A DNA stretch of 64,000 bases, from NCBI RefSeq assembly GCF_003315205.1, contig NZ_QNRR01000002.1, positions 652,881 to 716,880 of the forward strand, written 5' to 3'. Every line of letters begins with the position of its first letter. Positions within the stretch are counted from its first letter, which is position 1. The notes beneath the pieces were generated by a model, which was not told where the DNA came from, did no database searches, and worked only from the letters and a program-made list of their open reading frames with translations. Origin of the DNA: Roseimicrobium gellanilyticum (GTDB taxonomy: Bacteria; Verrucomicrobiota; Verrucomicrobiia; Verrucomicrobiales; Verrucomicrobiaceae). Below are positions 45,308-54,177 of this stretch, piece by piece. The position numbers and the translations under genes were made by a program.

Positions 45308-46387
45308 ATGACGGTGCGTGACATTGGCCCGCTGCGCCTAAGCGCACAAGGAATCGGCACCGCAGCTGGAGAAACGCCTGCGGACATTGTCACTCTTCTC
45401 GGGGCAATGCAGGCGCAGGACTATCTGGGCGCGCTCTGGTCGATTGGCTTGAGACTTCCCGGGAGCACGGAGGCTGCCGTGGAGAGTGCCATCGCAGAGC
45501 GCAGCATCGTGCGCACCTGGCCCATGCGAGGGACGCTGCATTTTGTGGCAGCAGCGGATGTGCGCTGGATGCTGAAGCTGCTGACCCCGCGCATCATTTC
45601 AGGCAGTGCTGGACGTCACCGGCAATTGGAACTCGATGAGGCAGTTTTCCAGCGCAGTGAGAAGGTGCTGTCACGCGCCTTGAAGGGTGGCCAGGTGCGT
45701 ACGCGAGGAGAACTGTTTGAGGCACTGGAGCGCAATCGCATCGATCCTTCCGGGCAGCGCGGCATCCACATTCTCTCGAAGCTCGCTCAAGAAGGACTGC
45801 TGTGCTTTGGCCCTCGCGAAGGAAAGCAGCCCACCTTTGTGCTGCTGGATGACTGGGTGCCTGAGTCCCGCCATCTGGATCGCGATGATGCCATCGCGGA
45901 AATTGCACGCCGCTACTTCATCGGCCATGGTCCGGCGACGCTCATGGATTTTGTGGGATGGACCGGCTTGAAGATTACCGAGGGGCGACAGGGCCTGGAA
46001 GCCGTTTCCAAGGAGCTGCGCAGGGAAATCATCAAGGGCGTGGAGTACTGGATGTCTACGGTGCTGGACAAACCTGCCACGAAGAAGCCCAACACCATCC
46101 ACCTGTTGTCGGGCTTTGATGAATTCGTGCTCGGTTACAAGGACCGCGCGACGGTGATTCCGCCAGAGCACCTGAACAAGATCGTGCCGGGTGGCAATGG
46201 CATGTTCATGCCCACTGTTGTGCGCCGGGGGCAGGTGGTGGGTCTGTGGAAGCGGATGCTGAAAGGGAAGTCCGTTCAAGTATCCCTGACGCCCTTTGGC
46301 AAGCTCACCTCCACGGAAGCCAGCGGTGCAAAGAAAGTGGTGGCGCGCTACGGGGCGTTTCTCGGACTCGAGAGTGCCCTGGTCTGA
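45308..46387 (+). CDS. AlkZ-like winged-helix DNA glycosylase family protein (HTH_42)
   Basis: 359-residue cytosolic protein of the winged-helix-tandem glycosylase family (AlkZ/YcaQ). The catalytic motif is QAQ (Q35-x-Q37) in LGAMQAQDYLGALWSIG, the QxQ form that marks AlkZ-like members (YcaQ has QxD). RTWPMRGTLHFVAAADVRWML and LLSGFDEFVLGYKDR are the other hallmark blocks. It may excise alkylated bases or unhook crosslinks. It starts 14 bp after the MFS/transferase gene behind a strong ribosome site. Function by family only. Confidence 0.9.
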   Translation: MTVRDIGPLRLSAQGIGTAAGETPADIVTLLGAMQAQDYLGALWSIGLRLPGSTEAAVESAIAERSIVRTWPMRGTLHFVAAADVRWMLKLLTPRIISGSAGRHRQLELDEAVFQRSEKVLSRALKGGQVRTRGELFEALERNRIDPSGQRGIHILSKLAQEGLLCFGPREGKQPTFVLLDDWVPESRHLDRDDAIAEIARRYFIGHGPATLMDFVGWTGLKITEGRQGLEAVSKELRREIIKGVEYWMSTVLDKPATKKPNTIHLLSGFDEFVLGYKDRATVIPPEHLNKIVPGGNGMFMPTVVRRGQVVGLWKRMLKGKSVQVSLTPFGKLTSTEASGAKKVVARYGAFLGLESALV

Positions 46388-46414
46388 CTCTGGAGGAAGG
46401 CAGGATCCCAAAGC

Positions 46415-47800
46415 TCAACGCTGTGCGAGAGGTGTCACTGGGTCTACCTGGACGAATTTCTCAAACACCTGCACATCCACAATCACGTCGTCCTTGAGCA
46501 GTTGGATCAGTGATACGCTGGAGGGCATGCGAATCGGCTTGCCCTCCAGCAGTGAACGATATTCCTCCAAAGGGTGGGCTCCGAAAGCCTCATCCACGGT
46601 GTCTTCCGGATCCCGCTTCGCGTTCTGGTGCACATGCAGGCGTTCCTGAAGGAGGACGTCATTGAACTTGGTCCGGGCGAGTGTGCGCAAATCGACTCCG
46701 TCTTGATTCATGTGATCTGCGCGGCTGAGCTTGGCGCGGTAGGCGAAGAGGGAATCCGCCGCCTTTGTGGGAATTGGAGGCAGTGCAGGTAGGGGTGCCG
46801 GAGCCTTGGGAGGCTTCGCGGAAGCGGTGGCAGCGATGGGAGCAGGCAAGGCGTCGTCTTCTGGAATGAGCAGTCTGGGTGCCTCTTGCGGTTTCGCTTC
46901 TGGAGAGGTGGCGTCGGCGACAGTGGCCGGGGGAGAGGTGTCTGCGCTTGGCACAGGCCCATCCTGCCTCGACTGTTTTTGGAGTTTCGCAGGGGAGCGC
47001 ACCATGGCGTTTTCCTGCGCTGCATCGTTGTTCATGCGATGCACCACCCAGATTGCCGGGGCAGCCAGGTAGAGGGAAGCCAGGAGCAATGAGCCGTGGA
47101 GCACCAGCCTCTGTGCCATGGCCATGACGGCCAAAAGGAAGGCAATCATGAGCAGGGGAATGCTGACCGCGTAATTCTCGGCATCTCTCGTCATGGTCCC
47201 CAGGCCTGCGATGAGGCAACTCCAAGCCGCAAGTACAATCATGAGCTCGCGCCCATGAAGACCGCGCGGCCCCTCGCTTTCTCCCCGGCGGTGGGAAGAC
47301 AAACTCTGGCCCTCGGGAGTGAGCCGTGTGGTATCGCCGGAGGCGGCTGGCTTCTCCAGGCCTCCCGCACTCCGGTGTGGAAACGCCCTGGCTCCACGCC
47401 GATTCCCAGCGAGACCAGAACGCCCCAGTTCGGGCTGTGTGGAGGTCCTCATTCGGTCGAGGTCTGATTCTTGACGGCGCTTGAGGGGTCGCACGAGAAA
47501 CACCAGAATGATGGCGGAGAGCAGTACCACGCCCGCGAGGAGCCCTGCTCCCAGTAACAGCTCATGATGGTACGCGCTTGTGAGCTTCTCCCACGGCATC
47601 CCCGATCTCCCGGGTGTCGGTGAAGGCGCAACTTCTGCACGAAGGCACGACGCCGTGCAGAGGCCGAGTGCAAAAATCACCAGCAGGGACGGTTTCCAGC
47701 TCTTGGCGAATCGCGCCATCCCTCCGCGAGCAAGTATCTGGGAATCCGTCCGGTTGCTCGGTAATGAGTTGGAACTGTTGCGCGTAGTGTCTGGAGTCAT
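46415..47800 (-). CDS. Hypothetical multi-helix membrane protein
   Basis: 461 residues from ATG 47800 (a second ATG at 47719 starts just before the first helix; the frame is open upstream). Five hydrophobic segments: SLLVIFALGLCTASC, ELLLGAGLLAGVVLLSAIILVFLV, MIVLAAWSCLIAGLG, LLMIAFLLAVMAMA and SLLLASLYLAAPAIWVV. A basic Arg/Ser-rich loop separates helices 2 and 3. After helix 5 comes a long Pro/Ala/Lys-rich region, then a C-terminal charged domain (EDTVDEAFGAHPLEEYRSLLEG). Unrecognised family. It is divergent from the C39-like peptidase gene. Confidence 0.75.
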   Translation of the reverse strand: MTPDTTRNSSNSLPSNRTDSQILARGGMARFAKSWKPSLLVIFALGLCTASCLRAEVAPSPTPGRSGMPWEKLTSAYHHELLLGAGLLAGVVLLSAIILVFLVRPLKRRQESDLDRMRTSTQPELGRSGLAGNRRGARAFPHRSAGGLEKPAASGDTTRLTPEGQSLSSHRRGESEGPRGLHGRELMIVLAAWSCLIAGLGTMTRDAENYAVSIPLLMIAFLLAVMAMAQRLVLHGSLLLASLYLAAPAIWVVHRMNNDAAQENAMVRSPAKLQKQSRQDGPVPSADTSPPATVADATSPEAKPQEAPRLLIPEDDALPAPIAATASAKPPKAPAPLPALPPIPTKAADSLFAYRAKLSRADHMNQDGVDLRTLARTKFNDVLLQERLHVHQNAKRDPEDTVDEAFGAHPLEEYRSLLEGKPIRMPSSVSLIQLLKDDVIVDVQVFEKFVQVDPVTPLAQR

Positions 47801-47975
47801 CGTGCCACCGCGTCTGGCGGTTTCATGGGAGGAATATACACTCCATATTCCTGTTGCCTTGCTCCCACAAGGGCGGGTCCTGCAAGATTGGGCAGAGGCG
47901 TCCCTGGGCAAGGATTGGAGGCTGGACACTGGGAAGAATCCCAATATTCTCGACGTTGAATCGTTTCCTTCACGC

Positions 47976-49343
47976 ATGAAAACCGCGCTCCTCCCTGCAC
48001 TCCTGCTGCTTTCGGGCATGACCATTCCCGCAGTCCCGCTGCATGGTCAAAGTGGCTCCGAAAAGGCCAGTGCCCCCGCAGCTACGCTGTTGACGGATAT
48101 GGTGACGGGTGACCAGCTCTGGACGGCGACAACCGAGCAGTTCGAGCAGAAGTTCCGCCCGATGGGTATGGAGTGGCTCTCTCCTTCCAAGGAGCAGGCG
48201 CGTTTCTTTGGCAAGTACGCGGTGTGGAGTTCCAATCTGGGGGTGACCGAGGCCATTGTAGACTTCCAGGCGGGGAAGCTGGCGCGGGTGAATCTGGCCA
48301 TGTTCACCCGTGGTGACAGTGCTGCCTTGCTCGACACCCGTGAGGCATTTGAGAAGCGTGTGGAAGAGATCAAAACGGAGATCACCACCATGCTGGGGGT
48401 GCAGCCCGCCGAACGTGGCAAGGATGGCCAGAGTGCAGTGAAGGCGGTGGGGTGGATGTGGGTCAAGCCGCCCACGGCCTACCTGCTGGAGTACAGCTAC
48501 GTGAAGGAACTCAAGTCTCGAGGTCAGGACTTTCGTCCGGAATTCATCCGCCTGCGTGTGGCGGAGATCCCCAAACAGCAGGGACTTCTTGCCTCCAGCC
48601 AGCCCGGAGCCAATGGAAACATGCCTGTGGCCAAGTCCACCCTTACCGCCAATGTGACGCACGAGTCCAATGGGGATGCGGTCATCAAGAACGTGCCCAT
48701 GGTAGATCAGGGACCCAAGGGCTACTGCGCGGTGGCCACCACCGAACGTGTTTTCCGCTACTACGGACTCAACGTGGACCAACATGAGATGGCGCAGATT
48801 GCCAATACCTCTGACGGTGGGAGTGGAACCAGCCCGACGGAGATGTTTGCAGCCTTGGAAAAGATTGAAGGCCGCATGCGCGTGCGGGTGCGAGCCATCC
48901 AGAAATGGGATATGAAAGAATTCTTCAGCATGATCGATGACTACAATCGGGAGGCCAAACGCAATGACAAACGTGAGATCAACCTGCCGAGCGGTGGGAT
49001 GATCGTGCTTGCCGATGTTTATGGTTCCATGGACCCTGGCTCGTTCAAGGTCAGTCGCACGGAGAAGGACAAAGCAGGCTATGGCAAGTTCCAGAGGTCC
49101 GTCGTGGAGATGATTGAGCGCGGTGTGCCCATCATGTGGGGAGTGCAGCTCGGAATTTTTAAGGAGGGGGATATCCCGCAGCCCGGCGGTGGCCACATGC
49201 GCCTCATCATTGGTTACAATACGAAGACCTCGGAGATTCTCTACTCAGATTCGTGGGGTGCAGAACATGCCCTGAAGCGCATGCCCATGAATGAAGCATG
49301 GACCATCACCACCGGGATGTACTACATCGAGCCGATGAAGTAA
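47976..49343 (+). CDS. Secreted C39-like cysteine peptidase
   Basis: 455 residues from ATG 47976 with a signal peptide (LLPALLLLSGMTIPAVPLHG). The C-terminal half is a papain-like C39-type domain: VPMVDQGPKGYCAVATTERVF with catalytic Cys251 and the oxyanion Gln; His407 in GGGHMRLIIGYN; Asp425 in YSDSWG. The N-terminal 220 residues (DMVTGDQLWTATTEQFEQKF, GVTEAIVDFQAGKLARVNLAMF) have no recognised domain. Unlike ABC-borne C39 peptidases it is soluble and exported, so a role in processing envelope proteins or peptides is inferred. Divergent from a membrane protein gene. Confidence 0.88.
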   Translation: MKTALLPALLLLSGMTIPAVPLHGQSGSEKASAPAATLLTDMVTGDQLWTATTEQFEQKFRPMGMEWLSPSKEQARFFGKYAVWSSNLGVTEAIVDFQAGKLARVNLAMFTRGDSAALLDTREAFEKRVEEIKTEITTMLGVQPAERGKDGQSAVKAVGWMWVKPPTAYLLEYSYVKELKSRGQDFRPEFIRLRVAEIPKQQGLLASSQPGANGNMPVAKSTLTANVTHESNGDAVIKNVPMVDQGPKGYCAVATTERVFRYYGLNVDQHEMAQIANTSDGGSGTSPTEMFAALEKIEGRMRVRVRAIQKWDMKEFFSMIDDYNREAKRNDKREINLPSGGMIVLADVYGSMDPGSFKVSRTEKDKAGYGKFQRSVVEMIERGVPIMWGVQLGIFKEGDIPQPGGGHMRLIIGYNTKTSEILYSDSWGAEHALKRMPMNEAWTITTGMYYIEPMK

Positions 49344-49530
49344 GGGTGTCCTCGATCGGGTCAGTTCCCTAGGTGCACAAGATACCCCGTAGTTGCAACA
49401 AAGCGACTCGGCCCTGGGAGCGCTGGCCTCTGGCCGGCGTGTTGACGCAGTCTGGCTTGCGATTCTGTCGCGAGGGGCACAGCAGAAACGCGCGCATGAC
49501 GACGATGCAAAATCCGCTATAACCATAACC

Positions 49531-50430
49531 ATGTCGCGCGCTTCCATGACTCGCTGGTTGTCCCTGTTCTCACTCCTCCTTGCCTTCACGGCACTTCCCG
49601 CAGAAGAGCCCATCAAGGTGAAATTCCTTGAGATGAAGGGTCTCACTTTCACGGCAGACCTTCCCTACAAAACCGGAGAGAACCTCGGCGACTACGAGAA
49701 AGAGCGTTGCAAACTCGACCTCTATCTGCCCACCCGAGTGAAGAACTTCCCGGTGATTGTATGGTTCCACGGTGGCGGCATCACTGGAGGCAACAAGGAT
49801 GGCGGGGATACGCCCAAGGTCGTGCACAGCTGGGTCCAGAAGGGCATCGCGGTGGCCAGTGTGAACTACCGCCTGAGCCCCAAGGTGAAATTCCCGGCAT
49901 ACGTTGAGGACGGTGCAGCTGCGGTTGCCTGGGTGCAGAAGAACATCGCTTCACACGGCGGCGACCCGAAGCGGGTATTCGTCGGGGGGCATTCCGCAGG
50001 GGCCTATCTCTCGATGATGTTGGGCCTCGATGCGAAGTATCTGACTGCAGTGGGAGTCAATCCGGCTTCCATTGCGGGGCTCATCCCCGTGAGCGGCCAG
50101 ACCATGACCCACTTCACGGTGCGCGAGGAGAGGGGACTGCCCAAGGACGATGTCATCGCGGATGAAGCCGCGCCCATCCATTTCGTGCGGAAGGATGCTC
50201 CGCCCATGCTCCTGCTCATGGGAGACAAGGACTGGCCAGCGCGCCTGGAAGAGAACCAGTATTTTGCCGCGTTGCTCAAGGTGAAGAAGCACGAGCATAC
50301 CACGCTCATCGTGGTGCCAGATCGCACGCACGGGAGTATCTTTGGCAAGTTGCAAGACGAGAGCGACGCCGGACGGGCGGCGATTCTAAAGTTTGTGGCG
50401 GATCCGGTGGGTTTTGCGAAACGGAGCTGA
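49531..50430 (+). CDS. Secreted alpha/beta hydrolase (esterase/lipase-like)
   Basis: 299 residues from ATG 49531 with a signal peptide (LSLFSLLLAFTALPA, cleavage before EEPIK). Alpha/beta fold of the HSL/BD-FAE kind: oxyanion hole HGGG in VIVWFHGGGITGGNKDGG, nucleophile S155 in GGHSAGAYLS, and DVIADEAAPIHFV followed by PMLLLMGDKDW and a C-terminal His in RTHGSIF. It probably hydrolyses acetyl or feruloyl esters on carbohydrates. The sequence upstream to 49393 is an unused frame extension. Confidence 0.92.
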   Translation: MSRASMTRWLSLFSLLLAFTALPAEEPIKVKFLEMKGLTFTADLPYKTGENLGDYEKERCKLDLYLPTRVKNFPVIVWFHGGGITGGNKDGGDTPKVVHSWVQKGIAVASVNYRLSPKVKFPAYVEDGAAAVAWVQKNIASHGGDPKRVFVGGHSAGAYLSMMLGLDAKYLTAVGVNPASIAGLIPVSGQTMTHFTVREERGLPKDDVIADEAAPIHFVRKDAPPMLLLMGDKDWPARLEENQYFAALLKVKKHEHTTLIVVPDRTHGSIFGKLQDESDAGRAAILKFVADPVGFAKRS

Positions 50431-50505
50431 GTGCAAGCCACGGAGACAGGGCAGCAATCCAACGCACAAAAATCCCGGGCAAATGCGAATCTGCTATGCC
50501 GATCT

Positions 50506-50919
50506 ATGCTTGCCGCCGTCAAAGAACATTGGAACGAACTCAAGAGCAGCCGACCCGGACGCCGATTTCAGGAACGTTATGAGCGCCGGAAGAAGGAGCA
50601 TCGTGGCGCCTTCCACTGGGCACGGTGGTTGAACATTGTGGGAGGCACATTGCTGCTCCTCATCGGCGTGTTCCTGCTCGCGGCTCCGGGCCCCGGGATG
50701 CTGGTGGCGGTGGCAGGTCTTTCGATGCTGGGGAGCGAATTCCTTACTCTGGCGCGCTTTCTCGACTGGTCCGAGGTCAAAGTTCGCAAGGCGCTTGTTT
50801 GGGCCCGCCGATGGTGGAAGAAATCGGGGTGGGTGACGCGGGCGCTCGCGATTCTGCTGGCATGCCTCGCTACGGCTGGAGCGCTCTATGGGGGCTATGC
50901 GCTGTTTATGCGCTCATAA
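50506..50919 (+). CDS. PGPGW-family small transmembrane protein
   Basis: 137 residues from ATG 50506. A charged N-terminus (RRFQERYERRKKEHRG) precedes a hairpin of two helices with the family's Pro-Gly-Pro-Gly turn, LLIGVFLLAAPGPGMLVAVAGLSML. A basic stretch and a third helix (TRALAILLACLATAGALYGGYAL) follow. The PGPG motif identifies the family; function unknown. It starts 75 bp after the hydrolase stop on the same strand; an earlier GTG at 50431 is possible. Confidence 0.82.
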   Translation: MLAAVKEHWNELKSSRPGRRFQERYERRKKEHRGAFHWARWLNIVGGTLLLLIGVFLLAAPGPGMLVAVAGLSMLGSEFLTLARFLDWSEVKVRKALVWARRWWKKSGWVTRALAILLACLATAGALYGGYALFMRS

Positions 50920-50971
50920 AAACCCGGTCTTGCGAGGGGACAGAAACACTCGCGCAAGCTGCAAGGCCGCT

Positions 50972-51286
50972 TCAATGATTCACAATGAAACAGGCCGGGG
51001 CCTCCAGTTCCACGGGCTCTTCGGGGAGCTCCATCGCTGGAGGTTGCGACGGGCGCTCGGATGGATAGGGCAGGCGCATCCAGTGGATTTCGCAATCTAC
51101 GCCGCTCTCTTCCGTGAGGCGATTGCAGAACTCGTCGGGTGATTCTTCCAAACGCCCTAAATAAGTAAGCACCCCAAGTTTCTGAAATTCCAAATGTTGG
51201 GATTCAATCGCGGCGTCTAGAACCGTGGCATCATTGAGGGAACCCATCAAAAAGAGAAACGACTGCGTGTTGGTTGTCAGGGACAT
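50972..51286 (-). CDS. Hypothetical acidic protein, 104 aa
   Basis: Small soluble protein, acidic, Pro-rich C-terminus. Blocks: LGVLTYLGRLEESPDEFCNRL and DCEIHWMRLPYPSERPS. ATG 51286. Just upstream is an AT-rich stretch with a -10-like TATAAT (minus strand, near 51313-51318). This gene and its upstream DNA are less GC-rich than the neighbours. Family not recognised. Confidence 0.6.
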   Translation of the reverse strand: MSLTTNTQSFLFLMGSLNDATVLDAAIESQHLEFQKLGVLTYLGRLEESPDEFCNRLTEESGVDCEIHWMRLPYPSERPSQPPAMELPEEPVELEAPACFIVNH

Positions 51287-51424
51287 AGGCAGGAGTGGGT
51301 TGTAATTATTATAATTTCCACGCCGCGGAGCGGTCGTCTAGGAAAAAATTCAACACACCCTAAATACTTCTTTAGCGCACTGATCGCAAAAGAATTCCCC
51401 TTAAATCGAAATGCAATGATGCAC

Positions 51425-51787
51425 CTACTTTCCCATCAGATACATGCCGCCCACCAGCAATGCCATGCCACCTATGTTCACGAATTTGATGGGCTGCCCG
51501 TCAATGCACATCGCCAACAGGGCGGCCCAGATAAACGTCGTAGCGTAGATGGGATAGAGCACTGTCAATGAGCCACCACGCTTGAACGCAGCTACGAAAA
51601 GCGTCATGACACCGATGTAGCACGCAACTCCGAGCAGGATGCGTGCATTCAGCAGGTATCCCATCAATCCACCATGGGCCTGCTTCGCTCCCTCTCGATA
51701 GAGGAACTGCCCCGCTGCCCCCAGGAAGGAGGCGGCGAGAAAACAGAGAATGGAAACTAGAGGTGTCTTCATGGTGAGCTGCAACAT
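51425..51787 (-). CDS. EamA/SMR-like small membrane transporter
   Basis: 120 residues with four predicted helices: LVSILCFLAASFLGAAGQFLY, LLGVACYIGVMTLFVAAF, LTVLYPIYATTFIWAALLAM and NIGGMALLVGGMYLM. The YPIYATTFIW and GQ segments match the half-size drug/metabolite transporters (SMR/EamA half). Such proteins work as dimers. ATG 51787 or ATG 51772; both precede the first helix. Substrate unknown. Confidence 0.8.
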   Translation of the reverse strand: MLQLTMKTPLVSILCFLAASFLGAAGQFLYREGAKQAHGGLMGYLLNARILLGVACYIGVMTLFVAAFKRGGSLTVLYPIYATTFIWAALLAMCIDGQPIKFVNIGGMALLVGGMYLMGK

Positions 51788-51853
51788 GCCTCACTACGGC
51801 AAAATGCAACGGTGCATCGGAGAGGACGGGACCTTCCGCTAGCGACCTGAACC

Positions 51854-52561
51854 TTACATTTCGCGATTGCCCGTTGCGTTCAAGCTGACCAAACGCACCT
51901 TCGTTCTTCCGGCGTGTTTGAGCCGGTAATCGTAAGTGACGGAAACCATCAGGATGCGATCACCCGTATACAGCGGGCCTTCGAAGCCACAGAGCAATGC
52001 CTCAGGTACTTCGCTATCCTTGAAGCGCTCGAACAGGAAACAAGGATACACATGGCCGCTCTTCGGCTGCTCACGGCTGTGCTCGAATACAAAGCGCTCG
52101 CGCCCTTCCTTCGTGCTGCTATGAATGAGCCGCATGAAGGAGCCGCCTTGGGCGGCGTCGCGCGTCTCCGTGACGCTGTTGAGCGGAGCATGGACGAAGC
52201 TCACCAGCGTGTCGTAGTCCAGGCCTTCCTCGGCACCCACCGCCTCGCCAGTCTTGCCCCAGTCGTCTGACAGGAGCCAGGCGGCGCCACGCTTCCTGGC
52301 ATAGGAGACGTCTTCAGAGACCTTGATCCGCTCCACTTCGGGATACAGATCATACTGGAACTTCAGCGTGCGACCCTCGGGTGTGGTGATGTTCACCTGG
52401 GCCACCAAATGATGCTGTGCCGCCACTTCGCGAGAGTGCTTCAGCGCCGCCGCAACGAAATCGCTATGGTTCTTCTCCCCGGCCAAGGTCACGCTGGGAG
52501 AGGAGAACAGCACGGCGAAGGCACAGGCAGCAAGGCGCGGAGAACAGAAAAGAGCATTCAT
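51854..52561 (-). CDS. Secreted hypothetical protein
   Basis: 235 residues from ATG 52561 with a signal peptide (LAACAFAVLFSSPSVTLAG). The mature part is beta-rich: VAQVNITTPEGRTLKFQYDLYP, AAWLLSDDWGKTG, GPLYTGDRILMVSVTYDYRL. It contains isolated Cys residues in YPCFLFE and ALLCGFEG that could pair. No family recognised. Single gene between the small transporter and the oxidase-like gene. Confidence 0.75.
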   Translation of the reverse strand: MNALFCSPRLAACAFAVLFSSPSVTLAGEKNHSDFVAAALKHSREVAAQHHLVAQVNITTPEGRTLKFQYDLYPEVERIKVSEDVSYARKRGAAWLLSDDWGKTGEAVGAEEGLDYDTLVSFVHAPLNSVTETRDAAQGGSFMRLIHSSTKEGRERFVFEHSREQPKSGHVYPCFLFERFKDSEVPEALLCGFEGPLYTGDRILMVSVTYDYRLKHAGRTKVRLVSLNATGNREM

Positions 52562-52631
52562 GATGATGCAGACTGCATGTCGACATCACCGGTGACTGTG
52601 ACGGGCCCCTCCAAGCTGACGAGGGCGGAGT

Positions 52632-53276
52632 CTACCTGGCCGGTTGGGGGGAGGGCGGGGGTCTCTTCGCTTGAGCCGCCATCAGCTGAGTTTCAAACCA
52701 GCTCTCATAGACCGTTTCGCTGACGAACCGGAACGGTGCGTGGTGATGTTTGTGGTTGGGCCCGCACGGGGTCAGGCATCGGAGGGTGCCGGAGGCTGGA
52801 GATGCCGGAGTCTCTAGCAAGCCATCGGTATTTACACCCGGTATGGCATCCACTCGGAAAGCCCCGTGCACATCTCCGAGCGTGTGGATGACGTCCGCCG
52901 AATGGGTCTTAAGGAGAATGTTGATGTCGCAGGGCAGTACCAATTCGCTGGTGACGAAATCGTCTTGGGCATTCCGGTCGCCCGCATCCAAACCGATTGG
53001 ATTGTCCTTTGCCACCTGCGAAGATGACGTAGCGCCGAAGACTCCATCGGGCCCGGCGTAGTGGAAGTGCCAGTCATACTTCTGCGCAAAGACTTGGATC
53101 TCGAAGGCAGGCTCGACCACATGTGAGACGCCGGAGTACCTTGCCATGAATTTCTCCATGGCGATGGGGTAGTAAAGAACTACTGCCAGACCGATGACAA
53201 CGATCGTCAAAATGGCCACAGGTCCAAAACGGGAGATACGAGCGCCTCTGGAATCATCACGCTCAGGAGCCGACAT
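52632..53276 (-). CDS. Orphan cytochrome c oxidase subunit II-like protein with altered CuA site
   Basis: 214 residues: one membrane helix (about 17-37: FGPVAILTIVVIGLAVVLYY) and a periplasmic cupredoxin domain. The family blocks are VFAQKYDWHFHY (aromatic electron-entry motif, with Trp), DVIHTLGDVHGAFRVDAIPG and CLTPCGPNHKHH. CuA ligands can be mapped: H131, C167, C171 and H175 are kept; the Met ligand position (178) is His, and the Glu two after the first Cys is Thr. Only one helix instead of two, and no subunit I or III gene is near. It may be a stand-alone copper electron carrier or a scaffold. Confidence 0.8.
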   Translation of the reverse strand: MSAPERDDSRGARISRFGPVAILTIVVIGLAVVLYYPIAMEKFMARYSGVSHVVEPAFEIQVFAQKYDWHFHYAGPDGVFGATSSSQVAKDNPIGLDAGDRNAQDDFVTSELVLPCDINILLKTHSADVIHTLGDVHGAFRVDAIPGVNTDGLLETPASPASGTLRCLTPCGPNHKHHHAPFRFVSETVYESWFETQLMAAQAKRPPPSPQPAR

Positions 53277-53475
53277 GAGTGAATTATAAGCGGCGGGCGG
53301 ACTGCGGCAAACGCCGGGTTAGCGAAGTAGGAGCCGCCGATCAAAAACTGCGATTCCTCCGCCCCATGATGCGTAACCACCATGGTGTCACTTGTTCTTC
53401 GGTGAGCTCTGTCTCATCATCTTGTGGTCGCCATCAGTCACACAGTCCCTTCGATCACCGTTGCACCGTTTCCCC

Positions 53476-54159
53476 ATGCCACTCCTCGAACTTCGCCATG
53501 TGTCCAAATCTTATGTCGAGCCTGCAGCGGGAGCGACGGTGCCGGTGCTGAAGGACATCAGCTTTACCTTGGAAAAAGGGGAATCGGTAGCCATCGTCGG
53601 ACCGTCTGGGTGTGGCAAGAGCACGCTGCTGAACATCCTGGGCACCCTCGACGAGCCCGATGGCGGGGAATACCTTTTTAATGGAGAATCGTTAAAAGGC
53701 GCATCCGTGGAAAAGCTGAGTCTGCTCCGGAGCAAACACATCGGATTCATATTCCAACTCCACCACCTGCTTCCTCAATGCACGGTGTTGGAGAATGTCC
53801 TTCTTCCGACGTTGGCGTTGAAACCCGCGCCGAATCCCAAGGTGGTCCGCGACCACGCCATGGACCTCCTTTCCAAGGTGGGACTGGAGCCTCGCGCCGG
53901 CTACCGCCCCGCCCAACTTTCCGGTGGCGAGCGTCAGCGCGTGGCTGTGGTGCGTGCCCTCATCAACTCGCCTCACCTCGTCCTGGCGGACGAACCCACC
54001 GGGGCACTCGACGAGGAAAATGCCGATACTTTGACTAAGTTGATGATCGACTTGGTGGAGAATATCGGCATATCTTTAGTGCTAGTCACCCACCAACCCG
54101 CTCAGGCCCAGAGGATGAAGCGAGTTCTCAAGTTGCACACCGGCAATCTCGAGTCTTAA
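53476..54159 (+). CDS. ABC transporter ATP-binding protein, LolD/MacB type
   Basis: 227 residues from ATG 53476. Walker A GPSGCGKST, the Q-loop Gln in FIFQLHHLLPQCT, signature LSGGERQR, Walker B LVLADEP and H-loop VTHQ. The spacing and FQ-HHLLP motif match the LolD/FtsE/MacB subfamily, whose partners are FtsX-type permeases. The permease gene follows after 18 bp. It energises lipoprotein release, peptide export or envelope remodelling; which is unknown. Confidence 0.95.
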   Translation: MPLLELRHVSKSYVEPAAGATVPVLKDISFTLEKGESVAIVGPSGCGKSTLLNILGTLDEPDGGEYLFNGESLKGASVEKLSLLRSKHIGFIFQLHHLLPQCTVLENVLLPTLALKPAPNPKVVRDHAMDLLSKVGLEPRAGYRPAQLSGGERQRVAVVRALINSPHLVLADEPTGALDEENADTLTKLMIDLVENIGISLVLVTHQPAQAQRMKRVLKLHTGNLES

Positions 54160-54177
54160 GCAGAATCACAAGTTCTT

